Below are positions 44,901 through 55,822 of a stretch of 64,000 nt of DNA, in pieces; the first letter of the stretch is position 1, and every line of letters begins with the position of its first letter. This DNA is from Spirogloea muscicola (taxonomy: Eukaryota; Streptophyta; Zygnematophyceae; Spirogloeales; Spirogloeaceae): assembly GCA_009602725.1 (NCBI GenBank), contig WELB01000106.1, positions 105,867-169,866 of the forward strand, given 5' to 3'. The notes below the pieces were generated by a model, which did not search any database, was not told where the DNA came from, and saw only the letters and a program-made list of their open reading frames with translations. A program made the position numbers and the translations under genes.

Positions 44901-47900
44901 CTCAGTTGCCCCTTCTATGCCAAGCGCCACTCCTCCTCCTCAGACACCACCTTCTCCTACTCGAACCTCCCCTCCTCCTGCGGGCACACCGGCTCCTCCT
45001 AAAGGGCCGCAGGGGAAGAGCTCAAGCTCAGCAGCCGTGATTGGGGGGGTAATTGGAGGATTAGCAGTGGCGCTCATTCTCGCCACACTTGCATGTTACT
45101 GCTGCATCAGAAAGCGCAAGCAGGATAAGCACTCACTTTCCGAAAGCTCAAAGCCATCAATATCCAGAAGTACCCCCCCTTCCCTTCCTGGCAAAGGGCA
45201 CAAGAAGCTGCCTGGTGAGCTCTGGTCAGCGCAAACCACTTGTGATTTGCGTGCAAGCTTGATTCAGAGCAAGCATTCACATGTCAAGTATGCGCCTGTG
45301 GTGAAGCCCGACAATCTTATAAAATGTGACAAAGTGCATCAAGGCCAACTATACAAGATGCAGCCATTGTAGATACAGGCCTATGGTAAGGCCTGATGGG
45401 GTTGCATAAGCATGCTAGTGACCTGTGGTTGAAATTGCATCCTTCCAGCAAGCTTGTCTGGCTGCTTTTACAGAAATGGACGTGGAGACTTGTTATGCAA
45501 ACAGGACCGCTTCATGTGCTAACTGCAACTTGCGCAGGTATAGAGACAGGCAAGCAGGTTGGGAGAGAGTTCTCGCTCCAGGAGCTAGTTCTGGCTACCA
45601 ATGACTTCGCCGACGATTTGTTGCTAGGTGTTGGCGGGTTTGGCAAGGTTTTCAAGGTAAGAGAGTGCTCATGAAGTGGCAAATATCTGTCAAGGCAACA
45701 TCCACCCTGTTGCTAAGGACTTGCTCCTTCAGCACCTTATGCACTAGCAGCTTACTTTCCGTAGCACTAGCAGCACTAGCAGCTGATGTTCCACTCCACC
45801 CCAATTGACCAGCGCTCACGTTGAAAGGGCCACCATGCTGCAGGGTGTTCTAGAAGATGGCACAAAGGTTGCCGTGAAAAGGTGCAGCCCTGATTCTCGC
45901 CAGGGCATTGTGGAGTTCCATACAGAAATCAAGCTGCTCTCCCAGCTAAGGCACCGTCACCTTGTGTCTCTGATTGGCTACTGCGAGGAGGGCTTGGAGA
46001 AGCTACTTGTGTACGACTTCATGTTGAATGGCGTCCTACGGTCTCACCTTTATGGTAAGCACTTACCTGTTGACTGTAACCCTGCTCGTTGCAGTCTTTA
46101 ACTACAGAGCAAGACTTGAGCGTCCTTCATCCCAAGCAGCAGACTTCTTACAGAAGAAAACACTTGAATTCTTCACCCATCCATGCATCTTGGGACTGGC
46201 AGGCACGGATGCGGTCTTACACAACGTCCTTTCCTGGAAGCAGCGCCTTGAGATCTGCATTGGGGCTGCCCGTGGTCTTCACTACCTTCACACTGGTGCA
46301 GCTCAGAGCATCATCCATCGTGACATCAAGGTGTTGCTTCTCAGTTGCAATGCTTTGCCGTCTGGGCTCTCATGTACCCAGTGCTTTGTAGCATAGCTGT
46401 GGGTCTACGTGATACACCAGTATGTAGACAATGGGGCTTTCTCTTACCTGGTCATCCACTACTTGAGGAAGCAGGCTGCACAGCTTTGCAAATTCCGAAC
46501 AAGGTTGAGTAACCTCTTTGTCTTTTGGGGGGCTGGCAAAGCAGAGCACAAATATCCTACTGGATGACAACTTTGTGGCAAAGGTCGCTGATTTTGGTCT
46601 CTCGCGTATTGGACCTGGCTTGGGCAACCCCATTGTAACGTCCTATAAATCCAACTCTCGAAGAAGTGGGTTGCAGTTGTGGTGCCCATTTGTCACATCG
46701 TGGAGCTTGATCATGATGAGGCATGCTGGTAACCAAGGTCGAATCCCTATAGTTTTGCATATAGTTGATACATCAATTCGCCTTCCTTGCTTCACTCGTC
46801 AATGCCCAGGTGAGCACAGTCGTGGCAGGCAGTGTGGGATACCTCGATCCCGAATACTTGTGCAGGTATTCTATCTATTATGGAGCTCAGTAAGCCTGAA
46901 AAGCTGCACTACGTAAATATAATCTTGTACAGTATAGATTTCCGTGTAGGGACAGCATTCATAGGAATTATCATAGCTTTGTATTATGCCTGAAGTACAT
47001 CTGTATCCAGCTTCATGTCACTACTTACCGAGATTACTCCATGCTCATCTCGGTGCATTATTCCTAAGCAACGGTCAATATTTGCACCTCAGCTGGCGAC
47101 GTAACCCTGCAATGGTTTTTCACCATTATGAGCAATCCCTGCTTGATTTGTTGTTCTGGTCTCATTGCAGTCTTCAATTAAATGAGAAGTCAGATGTGTA
47201 CAGCTTTGGAGTTGTGCTGCTGGAAGTCATCTGTGCAAGGGCACCAATCAACACCAAGATTCCAGATCAGCTTACACTCGTCAAATCAGTATAGCCATGA
47301 ACTCAAACTAACATCTTCACGACTACCAGTAGCAAAGTGATGGCAGGGGCAGAATTTTGGTGTTGCTCTGGTGTGGCGAAGCATCTGTTAGTGGACTTCA
47401 AGGCCGTCCCTCAGAACACTCTTCGATTTTGCAGGTCCAGAACCTCATGAAGCACAACATGCTGGAGCAGATGCCAGATACCAAGATGGCTGGCACTTAT
47501 CAGTTGGCGTCCATGAAGAAGGTGGTGGAGCTGGCGCTCAAGTGCGTCTCCTACGACAGCTCAGATCGTCCACCCATGAGTGACGTCCTCTGGAACTTGG
47601 AGTATGCGCTGTTGCTGCAGGTAACAGGACAGGAAGTACTGGCCATTTGCGTGCTTTCTTTGTGCTTGCCTTTTGTTGATTTGAGTTAATTGCCAACACA
47701 TGGCTGGCTGGGTGAGTCAGACATTCAGTAAGATAAGGCTTGTAAGTTAGTCACTAGAGATGTCCCTCTCAGTCCCTTGCCTTCAGGTGCTGATGATGTA
47801 ACAAGCAAGGACTGCACAGCAGCTCTGATGCAACAGCGATAGCTATCCTGGTTGTGATAGATGCTGGACAGAAGGCAACTAGGTTGCCCGCTTTTCTCCA

Positions 47901-48141
47901 ATTTAAAGTGTTGCTCAGTAAGGAAGTGTGGGTGAATTTACAGGAGGCGAACAGCGCTGGCAATGAGTCTGAGCCCACGATCATGGTTAGGCAGGATGGC
48001 ATGTGGCCGAGGTTCCAGGACAATCGCAGCACATACACCCAAGTAAGCTATGGCTCCGTCCCTGGCCCCCGTGACCCAGTCTCTATGGACAACAGCAGGG
48101 TGTCTTTGGAGGACATCAGCGTGATCGTCCATGGCAGATAG
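41991..48141 (+). CDS. Malectin-like receptor kinase, CrRLK1L (FERONIA/THESEUS) family
   Basis: A signal peptide ([19 protein letters not shown]) starts at 41991. The malectin-like ectodomain follows in exons 42306 onward ([10 protein letters not shown]), 42863-43063 (FIRLHF), 43169 onward, 43275-43437 ([20 protein letters not shown]), 43642-43919 (YRLNCGG), 44085-44271 ([12 protein letters not shown]) and 44450-44602. Exon 44740-45214 adds a long Pro/Ser-rich spacer and a membrane segment ([20 protein letters not shown]). The kinase spans 45538-45656 ([10 protein letters not shown]), 45844-46054 ([17 protein letters not shown]), 46203-46330 (HRDIK), 46545-46634 (STNILL; DFGLS), 46810-46865 ([10 protein letters not shown]), 47171-47288, 47435-47620 and 47944-48141. 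All catalytic residues are intact. Family members bind RALF peptides and cell-wall pectin and control growth and wall integrity. The ends of the 42306 and 43169 exons are unclear, and one undetermined base lies in a C/T run at 43217-43262 that may sit in an intron. Confidence 0.92.
43217..43262. other. C/T homopolymer run with an undetermined base
   Basis: C11, N (43228), T14 and then about 18 C directly before the acceptor TTCTATTCAG at 43265-43274. It may be an unusually long polypyrimidine tract or an assembly flaw. It obscures the donor of the exon beginning at 43169. Confidence 0.8.
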
Positions 48142-48384
48142 CTGGTGGCAGTCCAGCTCATCAGCATGCCCAAGTACCTGTCCCGCTGCCCTGTCCTACT
48201 TCTGTATGGCCCTTGCCGATCACTTATTTCCAACCGCGACATAAGCGCGGATGCTCGCTGTCTTATACGTCTGCCAGATTGTGAAATTTCCTCATGCCGG
48301 AAGAGGGCAGGGTCATCCTGTGTCACTAGAGCTGCTCGCCTGCCTCAATCCTCTCTTCTCTGCGAAACGCTTGTCGGCGCCTTC

Positions 48385-48455
48385 GAGCCCTTGTCACTTC
48401 TTTTTGGGCTGGCTTATCACAGCCCTTGCCCCCATTTGGAGTGCCACTGCTTCTT
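48385..48455 (+). repeat. Hairpin-motif repeat copy
   Basis: GGGCTGGCTTATCACAGCCC followed by TTGCCCCCATTTGGAGTGCC. It is the same subfamily as the copy at 7685-7740, and lies about 250 bases 3' of the receptor kinase. Confidence 0.8.
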
Positions 48456-48659
48456 GCTGGGGCAGTATGTAACAAGGATTCTCAGGCCCGCCCTCACTAC
48501 GCTGGAGTATAGCTTGCTCGAACTTGCCGAGGCTGTGAGAAGCAGCCAGCTGCTTTTGAGTAGCGCTCCCCAGCCACTCCTCTTGTATTAGTGCGTGATG
48601 TCACAGTTAGGGTTGTAATACGTTAAACATATACATCCCTGGTCATGACTTTCTCTGAA

Positions 48660-49628
48660 AGTATCAGTTACTTCCATTGATGCATTTTACTTCTTCAAGA
48701 TCGCTTCGCACCCTTGCTTGTTGGTGAGGGTGCTGGAAAGCGCAGCTTTTGACTGTCTCATGGCAGCGGAGCTTAGGCCTCGGACAGGCCGGCCTGATCC
48801 TAAATGCACTCGTCGACTCACCCAACAATGACGGAGCAGCTCCAGCAGCCGGCTTTTCCATACTAGTGGGCTGGCCCAACTTGCTGCCACTCCTGTCCTT
48901 CAGAGTGGCATTCGTCCAAGACTATGAGAAGGTGGTCTTCAAGCAAACCTGGCAAGATTTTCTGATCTAGGCGATGGCAGCAACCATCGTGCCGCAGCGC
49001 AAGCACATCGGCCCGTCGCTTCTAGGGCTGCCCCGCAATCCAATGGTGGCAACAAGGGCGAAGGGCCAGCTGCGGGCGAAGGGGCTACAGGCCCTCAGCT
49101 TCCTGAAGAGGTGACAAGAGAGGCCCAACTTCACTCTGCCCGCTGCTCCGCCAGCCCAGCCGACTCCACAGTGGAGCAAAGCACGCGAAGCTGCCTATAA
49201 TACGAGCAGCCCAGCGGGTTTGTGCGCGCACAGCTGGACGTGACAGCGGAATTGGCACTGTGGCGCACGAGAAGGGTGCAAATTGTGCTTCACAAAGAAA
49301 AACCTACCCCTCACGTGGACTGCCATGGAGCATGTGCTTAGCAGTGTCTCGACCATCACTAGTGGTGCGCCGCTGCGAGCACCATGGCGTGAGCACTTCT
49401 CCATCAATGCCAAGTTCCGCTGGCTCTCGTCCTTTGGCATGCGCTTGTGCGAGTATCGTCACAGAGTTCCAGGGCCTTTGCTAAGCGCACTTGACACACG
49501 CCCGCTGCACCCGTCCTGCTGGCAGCTGCTCCCTGCTTGGCAACTCAGCCTCCACTACTCATGTCCAGCATATTGTCCCAGCTAGAAGGCTTTACCCTTT
49601 GGCAGAGCTGCTTCTTTTGAAGGAGGGT
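48660..49628 (+). mobile_element. Probable 3' internal part of an LTR retrotransposon
   Basis: Protein-like but broken frames, such as 49283-49585, end just before the purine run GAAGGAGGG at 49619-49628. That run touches the likely LTR start (TGTAGTGACC at 49629), as a polypurine tract should. No reverse transcriptase or integrase motif is visible, so the assignment rests on the junction. Confidence 0.4.
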
Positions 49629-50139
49629 GTAGTGACCCGACCCCTGTACACAAGCAATTAGGCCGTCTGGTCCTGATTGCGTTCGGACGTAGGGATTTAG
49701 GAGCAAACCCTACAGCGTGAAGCACCTCGCGCATCAGCGCGCAGCGGAAGTCTGCCCTGTGGCGCCGCCGTCAGGCGGCGTCTCCACCTCCCAGGCACCA
49801 GGTCGCAGCTAGCCCACCAAAGGCCGGCCACGGACGTCTCGCAGCTAGTCGGCAGCGTCCTGCCGGCGACGGGCTGTGGCAGCAGGCAGCAGCAGGGCTG
49901 CGCCTCTCTCTGGGCTTCACTGATACGAACTGATCGTCCGTGTCTCTGGCCCCAGACTCCTCGTGCTCCCGGTGCCGGCTTCCCTCCAGGGGATCGCCCC
50001 AAGGCCCACCCCGAGGGGCAGACCTGTCGAGGGGAAAGCTGAGATGCCGAGGCCCACCGTGCAGGACCACCTGGCCAGGCCAGGTCGGTCACGTGCCAAT
50101 CAGGTAAGCGTAACCACCTGGGTTAACGCTCACAGTAAG

Positions 50140-50335
50140 TGGGAAGATTACAGCCTGAGTGGCCAAGGCAAGCACATTGACCAATGTACATCACCGGCTG
50201 CTAAGCTGACCCGCTCAGTAACCACGACTCAGCATGTAAAGGTCGCAATCTGATGGCCGGATACCAGACGGCAAATTGATGAAGGGCTCGCCCATTGAGG
50301 ATAGGGGCTGGAAAAGCCAGCCCAAAAAAGACAGA
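50140..50335 (-). mobile_element. Non-LTR retrotransposon tail plus hairpin motif (minus sense)
   Basis: Read on the minus strand, the hairpin copy (GGGCTGGCTTTTCCAGCCCC, about 50322-50300) is followed by TCAATGGGCGAGC, then codons for SGIRPSDCDLYMLSRGY and stop, then the shared 3' UTR to about 50140. The hairpin is fused directly to the element's coding end. Confidence 0.75.
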
Positions 50336-50409
50336 ACAAAGTACGAGAAGGGGGCCAAATTGCCAAGCCCTTGTCCCACCAGCTCAAGCTCGAGGAGGAG
50401 AGGAGGACC

Positions 50410-50525
50410 CAAGCTAGGACTTCGGCTATGTTGGCAGAGTGATGGTGGCGCTGCTGGACTACCGCGGGGCGGGGCAGCGGCAAAGGTTTCGGGCGCGGCC
50501 ATGATGCGAGGGTGAGCACGTGAGC
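50410..50525 (+). repeat. GC-rich repeat related to 37980-38125
   Basis: Second copy of the blocks described at 37980-38125, same orientation, embedded in the split LTR region. Confidence 0.6.
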
Positions 50526-51222
50526 GTGCGGCCCAGGAGGTTCTCCCAGCACGACTGCAGTTGACTTCTCGGGAGTTGGCTTGGCGACGCGCAGCTACGG
50601 TCTCGGAGGCAGCTGCTGCGCTCGCGCACCACGGCTCCCTAAGCCCGAAAACCTCACCTAAATCCCTAAATTGGCCATCCGTCCACTCCGCCATCCGTAT
50701 CCGTCCAGCCTTGACCGGAATCCGCAGTCACAATGGCTCTTCCACTTAAAGGCAGTGGCTGTGAACGGCCAGCCCAAAACGAATGGAAGATGTCCAGAGA
50801 GCCGAAGGGCGCTAAACCACGGAGCTATGCACGAAACTACAGCGGAGGGGAGCTTGGTTCCCGCACAGTCGGACCAGCAACGCCGAGAGAAGAGGTACAG
50901 CCCTGCTGCTGCCTGCTGCCGCAGCCGCCGCCACAGCTCTGCTGCTGCCGCCCGCTGCCCAGCCTGTCGCCGCAGCTCGTCGCTGCGGGCCTCACCGGCT
51001 TCTTGTAAGTGCTATGGCTGCGCCCCATGAGGGGACAGCTACTGACCCTCAGTGAAGTTACCGACTTCTGGCGGTACCTCACGGTAAGACTCCCGCTGTG
51101 CTGTGTGCGCGTGTGTGCGCTGGCGTTCTCCTGTAAGAGGGTTGCCTCCAAAACACCCTATGTCCGAAACACAGACCAGGACGGTCTGACTTTGAATGTG
51201 TACAGGGATCGGCACGCTACAT

Positions 51223-52588
51223 TGGTATCAAAGGACTTCTTGCATCTAGCCAGTCTCAAGAAATCTTAATACACAGCTGAAAGTGCAAGGATCCTTCTGT
51301 GTTCTGGACTAATTTCTCCAGAATGCACGTGGAGCTGTCATCGGCGAAGCAGCACGTGTGCCATCCTCTCGCCTTCGACATCTACGCACCTGGAATTCGA
51401 GATGCCGAGTGGCTCTTCTTCCCGGCGGCAGTCTGTACTGCGAGGTCAGTACTTGCCTGCGTAAACCACCAGGGACCGGCGGAGTGCCGGCCTGTATGGC
51501 ACGGAAGTAAACTCGGTCGCCGTCGGGCGGCAGAGTCTGGCCAAATGCCAGGAGCCGGTCAGTGTTCCAGCCCTGGTCCCTCCCTCCTGCTGCTTGTACA
51601 GCTTAGTGGTTTGGCGGTATGGCACACGTGCTGTCATGATTGTTTGTATGTCTGGTGCACCGGTCCTTCTGAGTATCATCCTGTAAGTATGCATTTGCGG
51701 TATGTCTGCCGCCTCTGATTATCCGTCACTGTGTGGTATATAAGGCATGGAGTCGCCATGAAACGCCGGACTCCAGTACGTGTCCTAGCCCTCCTCCACC
51801 GGCAGTGCCACCTCTTGAGGTCGAGGAGCTCGCCAACGATCTGGCGGAACTCCAGGCACCAAGTGCGGATGGCCTGACCTCCGACAATGCGCCGGGCACC
51901 GCACGCTTGCTGGAGCTCCATGAGGCCGCAGTCCCGTGCAGGGACCCGGCAGTCGCCTCCTTCACGGGAGCGCTGCTGGAGGAAGTACAGACGCTCATCA
52001 CCCGTATGTGCAAGGGCGAGCGTCGGATCAGGCCAAAACAACGAAAATCGCAGCTGGGGCGTGCCCGGCCCGCCTCTCCGTTCAAGTTCACCTAACAGAC
52101 CTTCAAAGGCGGCCTCAATGCCTGACTAGCGGGATTATTGGCTTGGTTCCTGCACTGTGGCATGGGCGCGCAACACCGAGTGGGTCTTGCAGCCACATAC
52201 CTCTCCGGTGATCCTGCACAGTGGTGGGGTGTAAAGAAGTCCACTTTGGGGGTCTACAATCAATGTGACTTCTTCGTAAGATCGTTGTCGAGCATGTACG
52301 GAGAAGTGCACGCCGAGTTGAACGCACGCCACGAATTAGATGTGATACGAATGCCCAACGACGATTTTGATGACTACATTCGCCGCTGCAACATGCTGCT
52401 ATCGAAGCTCAATTGCATGCCAATGGACAACGCGGACCAGTGTCAACGTTTCAAGCGGGTCTTCTGGAGCATGTGGCTCTGCCAGCTCAATTGGATGCGG
52501 TCACCTTCAAACCAGCGATTGGATGCTGTCACCTTCAAACCAGTGGACACGCTGGAGCGTCTCATCAAGCAGGCGCGTCAATTGAGCT
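51223..52588 (+). mobile_element. Retrotransposon internal region with gag remnant (left arm of inverted repeat)
   Basis: It starts at the primer-binding-like site. The 52138-52590 frame encodes a Gag-type segment with LAATYLSGDPAQWWGV, then MYGEVHAELNARHELD and DFDDYIRRCNMLLSKLN, typical of retrotransposon capsid domains. Upstream frames (51733-52095) carry a Glu/Leu-rich leader. The region ends abruptly after an imperfect duplication (CACCTTCAAACCAG...) where it meets the oppositely oriented copy. No protease or polymerase follows. Confidence 0.7.
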
Positions 52589-54120
52589 GACAAAGCCACG
52601 CGCTCCGGAAGCCCAGCTTTGTATCGTTGACATTAGTCCGCGTTGTCCACCGGCCTGGAGTTGACTTTTGAGAGCAGCATATGGAAGCGGCGGACAAAGT
52701 CCTCAAATCGTTGTGGCGCGTTCAAATCACATCTGACTCGTTGCGGGCTTGGGTTTAGGGTTCAACTCGGCGTGCACCTCGCCGACATGCTCGACAACGA
52801 TTGCACAAAGAAGTCTCACTCGTTATGGATCCCTCGGGTGGAGATTCTTGACACTGTCCCACCACTGGGCGGGATCTTCGGATAAGTAAGTTGCAGCAAG
52901 ACACAGACAGTCTTGCGCGCCCTTGCCACATGCACGAACCATGCCAGGATCTCCATAAGCCAGGCGTGTGGCCGCCTTCAAAAGATTGCCCACTGAACTT
53001 GGCCGGAGAGGCGGGCCGGGCACACCCCAGCTGTGACTCACGTACATTGGCCTTCAGTCTGCAGATACGATGCCTTGCACATACAGGGGAGGAGCGTCCA
53101 TACTTACGGCAACAACACTCCCGTGACGGAGGCTACTGCCAAGTACCTACTTGGGACCGCGGCCTCATGAAGCTCCAGGAGGCGCAAAGTGCGCCGCGAG
53201 TCGTCGGAGGTCAGGCCGTCCGAGCTTGGCGCCTGGAGTTCCGCCAGATCGTCAACGAGCTCATCGACCTCGGGAGGTTGTACCGCCAGAACCTCTGGTG
53301 GAGGAGGGCTAGGGCAAGTACTGGAGACTCATGCCTTATACACCACACATTGGCAAATCGAGTCAGAGGCGGCAGATATATCACGGATCCTTACTGGCAA
53401 GATAATACTTAGAAGGACCGGTTCCCAGACCAACAAGCAAGCATGACAGCACATGAGCCATAACCCCAAACCACAAAGCTGTACAAGCAGCAAGAAGGAG
53501 GGACCAGGGCTGGAACCACGACCAGCTCCTGGCGTACAGCCATACTTTGCCGCCCAGCGGCGACCGATTTCACCTCCGTGCATCGGCATAGTGCGTGGAT
53601 GTTAAGGCAAAAGGGTAGCACATGTGCCGCTTCGCCGATCACAGCTCCACATACAGTCTGGAAATGTTTGTACGCGGAAGGAACATATAATTCAGGACGA
53701 TCCTTGCACTATCAGCCGTAAGACAACATATTCACGAGTCTGGCTAGATGCAAAAATTCCTCCGAGACCACTGTAACAAAGCAATGCCTGTACACAAGGT
53801 CAGTGTCAGAGCATCCTGTTTGGAGTTCGGACATAGAAGCTCCGAGACAAACCCTCCTAAAGAGTGGAAAGCCAGCGCATACAGCACAAACACGCGCACA
53901 CAGCGTAGCGGAGATTTTACCCTGAGGCGCCACCAGAAGGCGGTGACTCGACTGAGGATCAGCGGCTTCATAGCTGTTTCACATGGGGCGCAGCCGTAGC
54001 ACTTACAGAGAGCCCACGAAGCCCGCAGCCCAAACCACAGTAGGTGCGCACGCCGTCTGCGCCGGACTCTACGCTCTCTAGGCATGGGGGCGGACGCAGG
54101 CGCGGCACGACGCAGGCGCG
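52589..54120 (-). mobile_element. Second retrotransposon copy in opposite orientation (right arm of inverted repeat)
   Basis: Read on the minus strand it gives an LTR end (54015 to about 53740), then a leader with GPSFLLLVQL (53500s, matching 51560-51610 of the other arm), and then a Gag remnant with LAATYLSEDPAQWWDSV (about 52915-52865). Its Gag frame has more stops than the left arm. The two copies face each other and meet near 52580. Confidence 0.7.
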
Positions 54121-54289
54121 GCACGAGGGTGAGGCTTGCCAAGCGAGCTGCTTGGCAGGGGCCGCTCGCCCCGGCTTGGGCCGCTCACGGCGATCCCAGC
54201 GCTGCCTGATAGGCCAGGTTCGGTCGTTGGCTAAGCTGGTTGGCCGATCCGACCACGGGTGGTGGGCTCCATCGCGCCGTCTCCACGCC

Positions 54290-54400
54290 TCGCCAGCAGC
54301 AGGTGACGTACATTTGTCCAATGTGCTTGCCTTTGTACTTGGCCACACATGGCCTCCCCATCTCTTAATATACACGCATTTTCCTCGCCACCGCTTCTGT
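54290..54400 (+). mobile_element. Non-LTR retrotransposon 3' UTR fragment
   Basis: Contains GACGTACATTTGTCCAATGT, then GCTTGCCTTTGTACTTGGCC, then CACATGGCCTCC and a TTAATA end. Only the 3' UTR remains, joined to the outer end of the inverted-repeat right arm. Confidence 0.8.
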
Positions 54401-54519
54401 AGCGCCAACCTTCACGGGGTGATTGAGGTGCCTTCAGATGGGTCTCCCGCGTTGCGCTTAGAACGGTCTTCTGGCGGTCGGCGTCGTGCGTGGGCTTTGA
54501 AAGAAAGAAAGTGCTCGCC

Positions 54520-54600
54520 CATAGAGAGAGAGTAGGCGCGCGGTGCGCATGAAATTGAAAGGGAGGCCGATTCTAGCCTTACAAATGTCCTGGTAACTGG
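54520..54600 (-). repeat. CATGCGC-block repeat (minus sense)
   Basis: GGCGCGCGGTGCGCATGAAA followed by TTGAAAGGGAGGCC. Reverse of the block at 54950-54995 and 59425-59470. Confidence 0.75.
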
Positions 54601-54779
54601 GTAATGAGCTGGCTAAGGGGGGCTAAGGGGGATAGAGAAGAGGGGCTGGCAAAGGCCCTTGTAGTCGCTTCGTTCTTGTTGTTGCACGAGGTTGATGAGC
54701 GAGCGGTCGCCTCGACCCCGGTCTGGAAGATGTCCGCCTTCCCCGGCTCGATGCACACCCAAACGTGTTATTCCATCGC

Positions 54780-54866
54780 TCTAAGTCAGGCCTCCGGCTT
54801 TCGCGGCGGCGCTCCAGCTCCCCAAGTTAGCTTGTCAGATTTGTTTGTGCTCACCCGTGGGTTCTA
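54780..54866 (+). mobile_element. Decayed non-LTR retrotransposon C-terminus
   Basis: Encodes APAPQVSLSDLFVLTRGF then stop, matching the SDLYVLTRGY end of the better copies. The usual 3' UTR is absent; an unrelated AT-rich stretch follows. Confidence 0.65.
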
Positions 54867-54904
54867 ATGTCATCTTAGGTACCTTAGATTAGGTCTCCGT
54901 ATTA

Positions 54905-55140
54905 TGTAGCATTGTTTAGTCTGCACTCGACTCTGCCTGAGCAATGTATTGGCTTGAATTGGCCTCCCTTTCAATTCATGCGCCCCGCGCGCCTTCTCTC
55001 CACCGCAGAGATTCACGTTTGTCAAGCCAGGTCGGCTGTCTGAGGCAGATCGACATGAATAAGCGGCGGTCGACGGACATTGCCATTTTCGCGCTGGCTG
55101 TCACAGCCCTGTGCCCCTTCTGGGAAGCCACTTTCATCCT
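54905..55140 (+). repeat. CATGCGC-block repeat with hairpin motif
   Basis: CTGCCTGAGCAATGTATTGG, then CTTGAATTGGCCTCCCTTTC, then AATTCATGCGCCCCGCGCGC, followed by a hairpin copy (GCTGGCTGTCACAGCC) at about 55097-55112. The first 90 bases are almost the same as 59405-59490. Confidence 0.8.
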
Positions 55141-55259
55141 CAAGACCAGCCGAATCGGAGAGGCACACATGTCGGCTGCACCGACAGGTCGAGTCGGGAC
55201 GACCCCGGCCCGCCCTCCCGTATGCCCAGCCTGTGGCTCCGCTAACATGGTCATGAACA

Positions 55260-55822
55260 CCGTCTGTATGCACCTGGCTGCCTTCTACAGCAGCCGCAAT
55301 CCCTCCTAGCCGCCGTCCGCCAGCCACCGCTGCCGCTCGGCGCTGTGCGGGATGCCCATCCCGCGCTGGCGCAGCCTCGACACCTCCACCGCCGTCACCA
55401 CCACCGGAAGCGGCGCCAAGCGGGGACGCTGGGGCCCCGAGGCGCAGGCGGGAGTCGGCCTCCAAGCGCTGCTGCTCCATGACAACGCCGGCGGCCGCGC
55501 CGCCGATAACGCCGGTGGGCGCCGCGCCGCCGACCCGCATTGGGCGCCCGTCGGGAAGGTCGAGTCGGTTTCAGGTTGTAGGGTTCAGGGTCCCTGCCCA
55601 GTGTCGGCCGCCGACCCTGTTGCGGCTGCAGTTGCTCGTCCAGCGGCGGCTCTCCACTGGAGCTTACAGCTGTCTCGGCATTGGAGCCGCATGGGTGCCA
55701 CAACGCACTGCAGTCCTCGTTAATGCACACGGCTCCCGCTGGACAACGTGCGAGCGTGCCTTACATTGGCTTCGGGGGCTTTGTGCGGCGCTGGGCTCGA
55801 TACTTCCACGGGGTGATGACGG
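55260..55822. other. GC-rich spacer, no confident gene
   Basis: A decayed hairpin-like piece is at 55265-55295 (CACCTGGCTGCCTTCTACAG), related to 24605-24640 and 41757-41790. The rest is GC-rich with competing open frames on both strands. It includes a small direct duplication near 55480-55530 (AACGCCGG then CGCGCCGCCGA). It may be promoter or 5' UTR of the gene at 55823. Confidence 0.45.

Larger units (their letters stand above)
49629..51222 (+). mobile_element. LTR of a retrotransposon, interrupted by nested insertions
   Basis: It begins TGTAGTGACCCGACCC after a purine tract and ends just before TGGTATCAAAGG at 51223, which resembles the initiator-Met tRNA primer-binding site (TGGTATCAGAGC). 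The right part (about 50985-51222) is homologous to the reverse strand of 53740-54015. Between about 50110 and 50870 lie a minus-sense non-LTR tail, a hairpin copy and a GC-rich repeat, so the LTR appears split by insertions. A perfect 22-base inverted match (GCAGCAGGCAGCAGCAGGGC and on) occurs at about 49868 and 50900. Confidence 0.6.
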
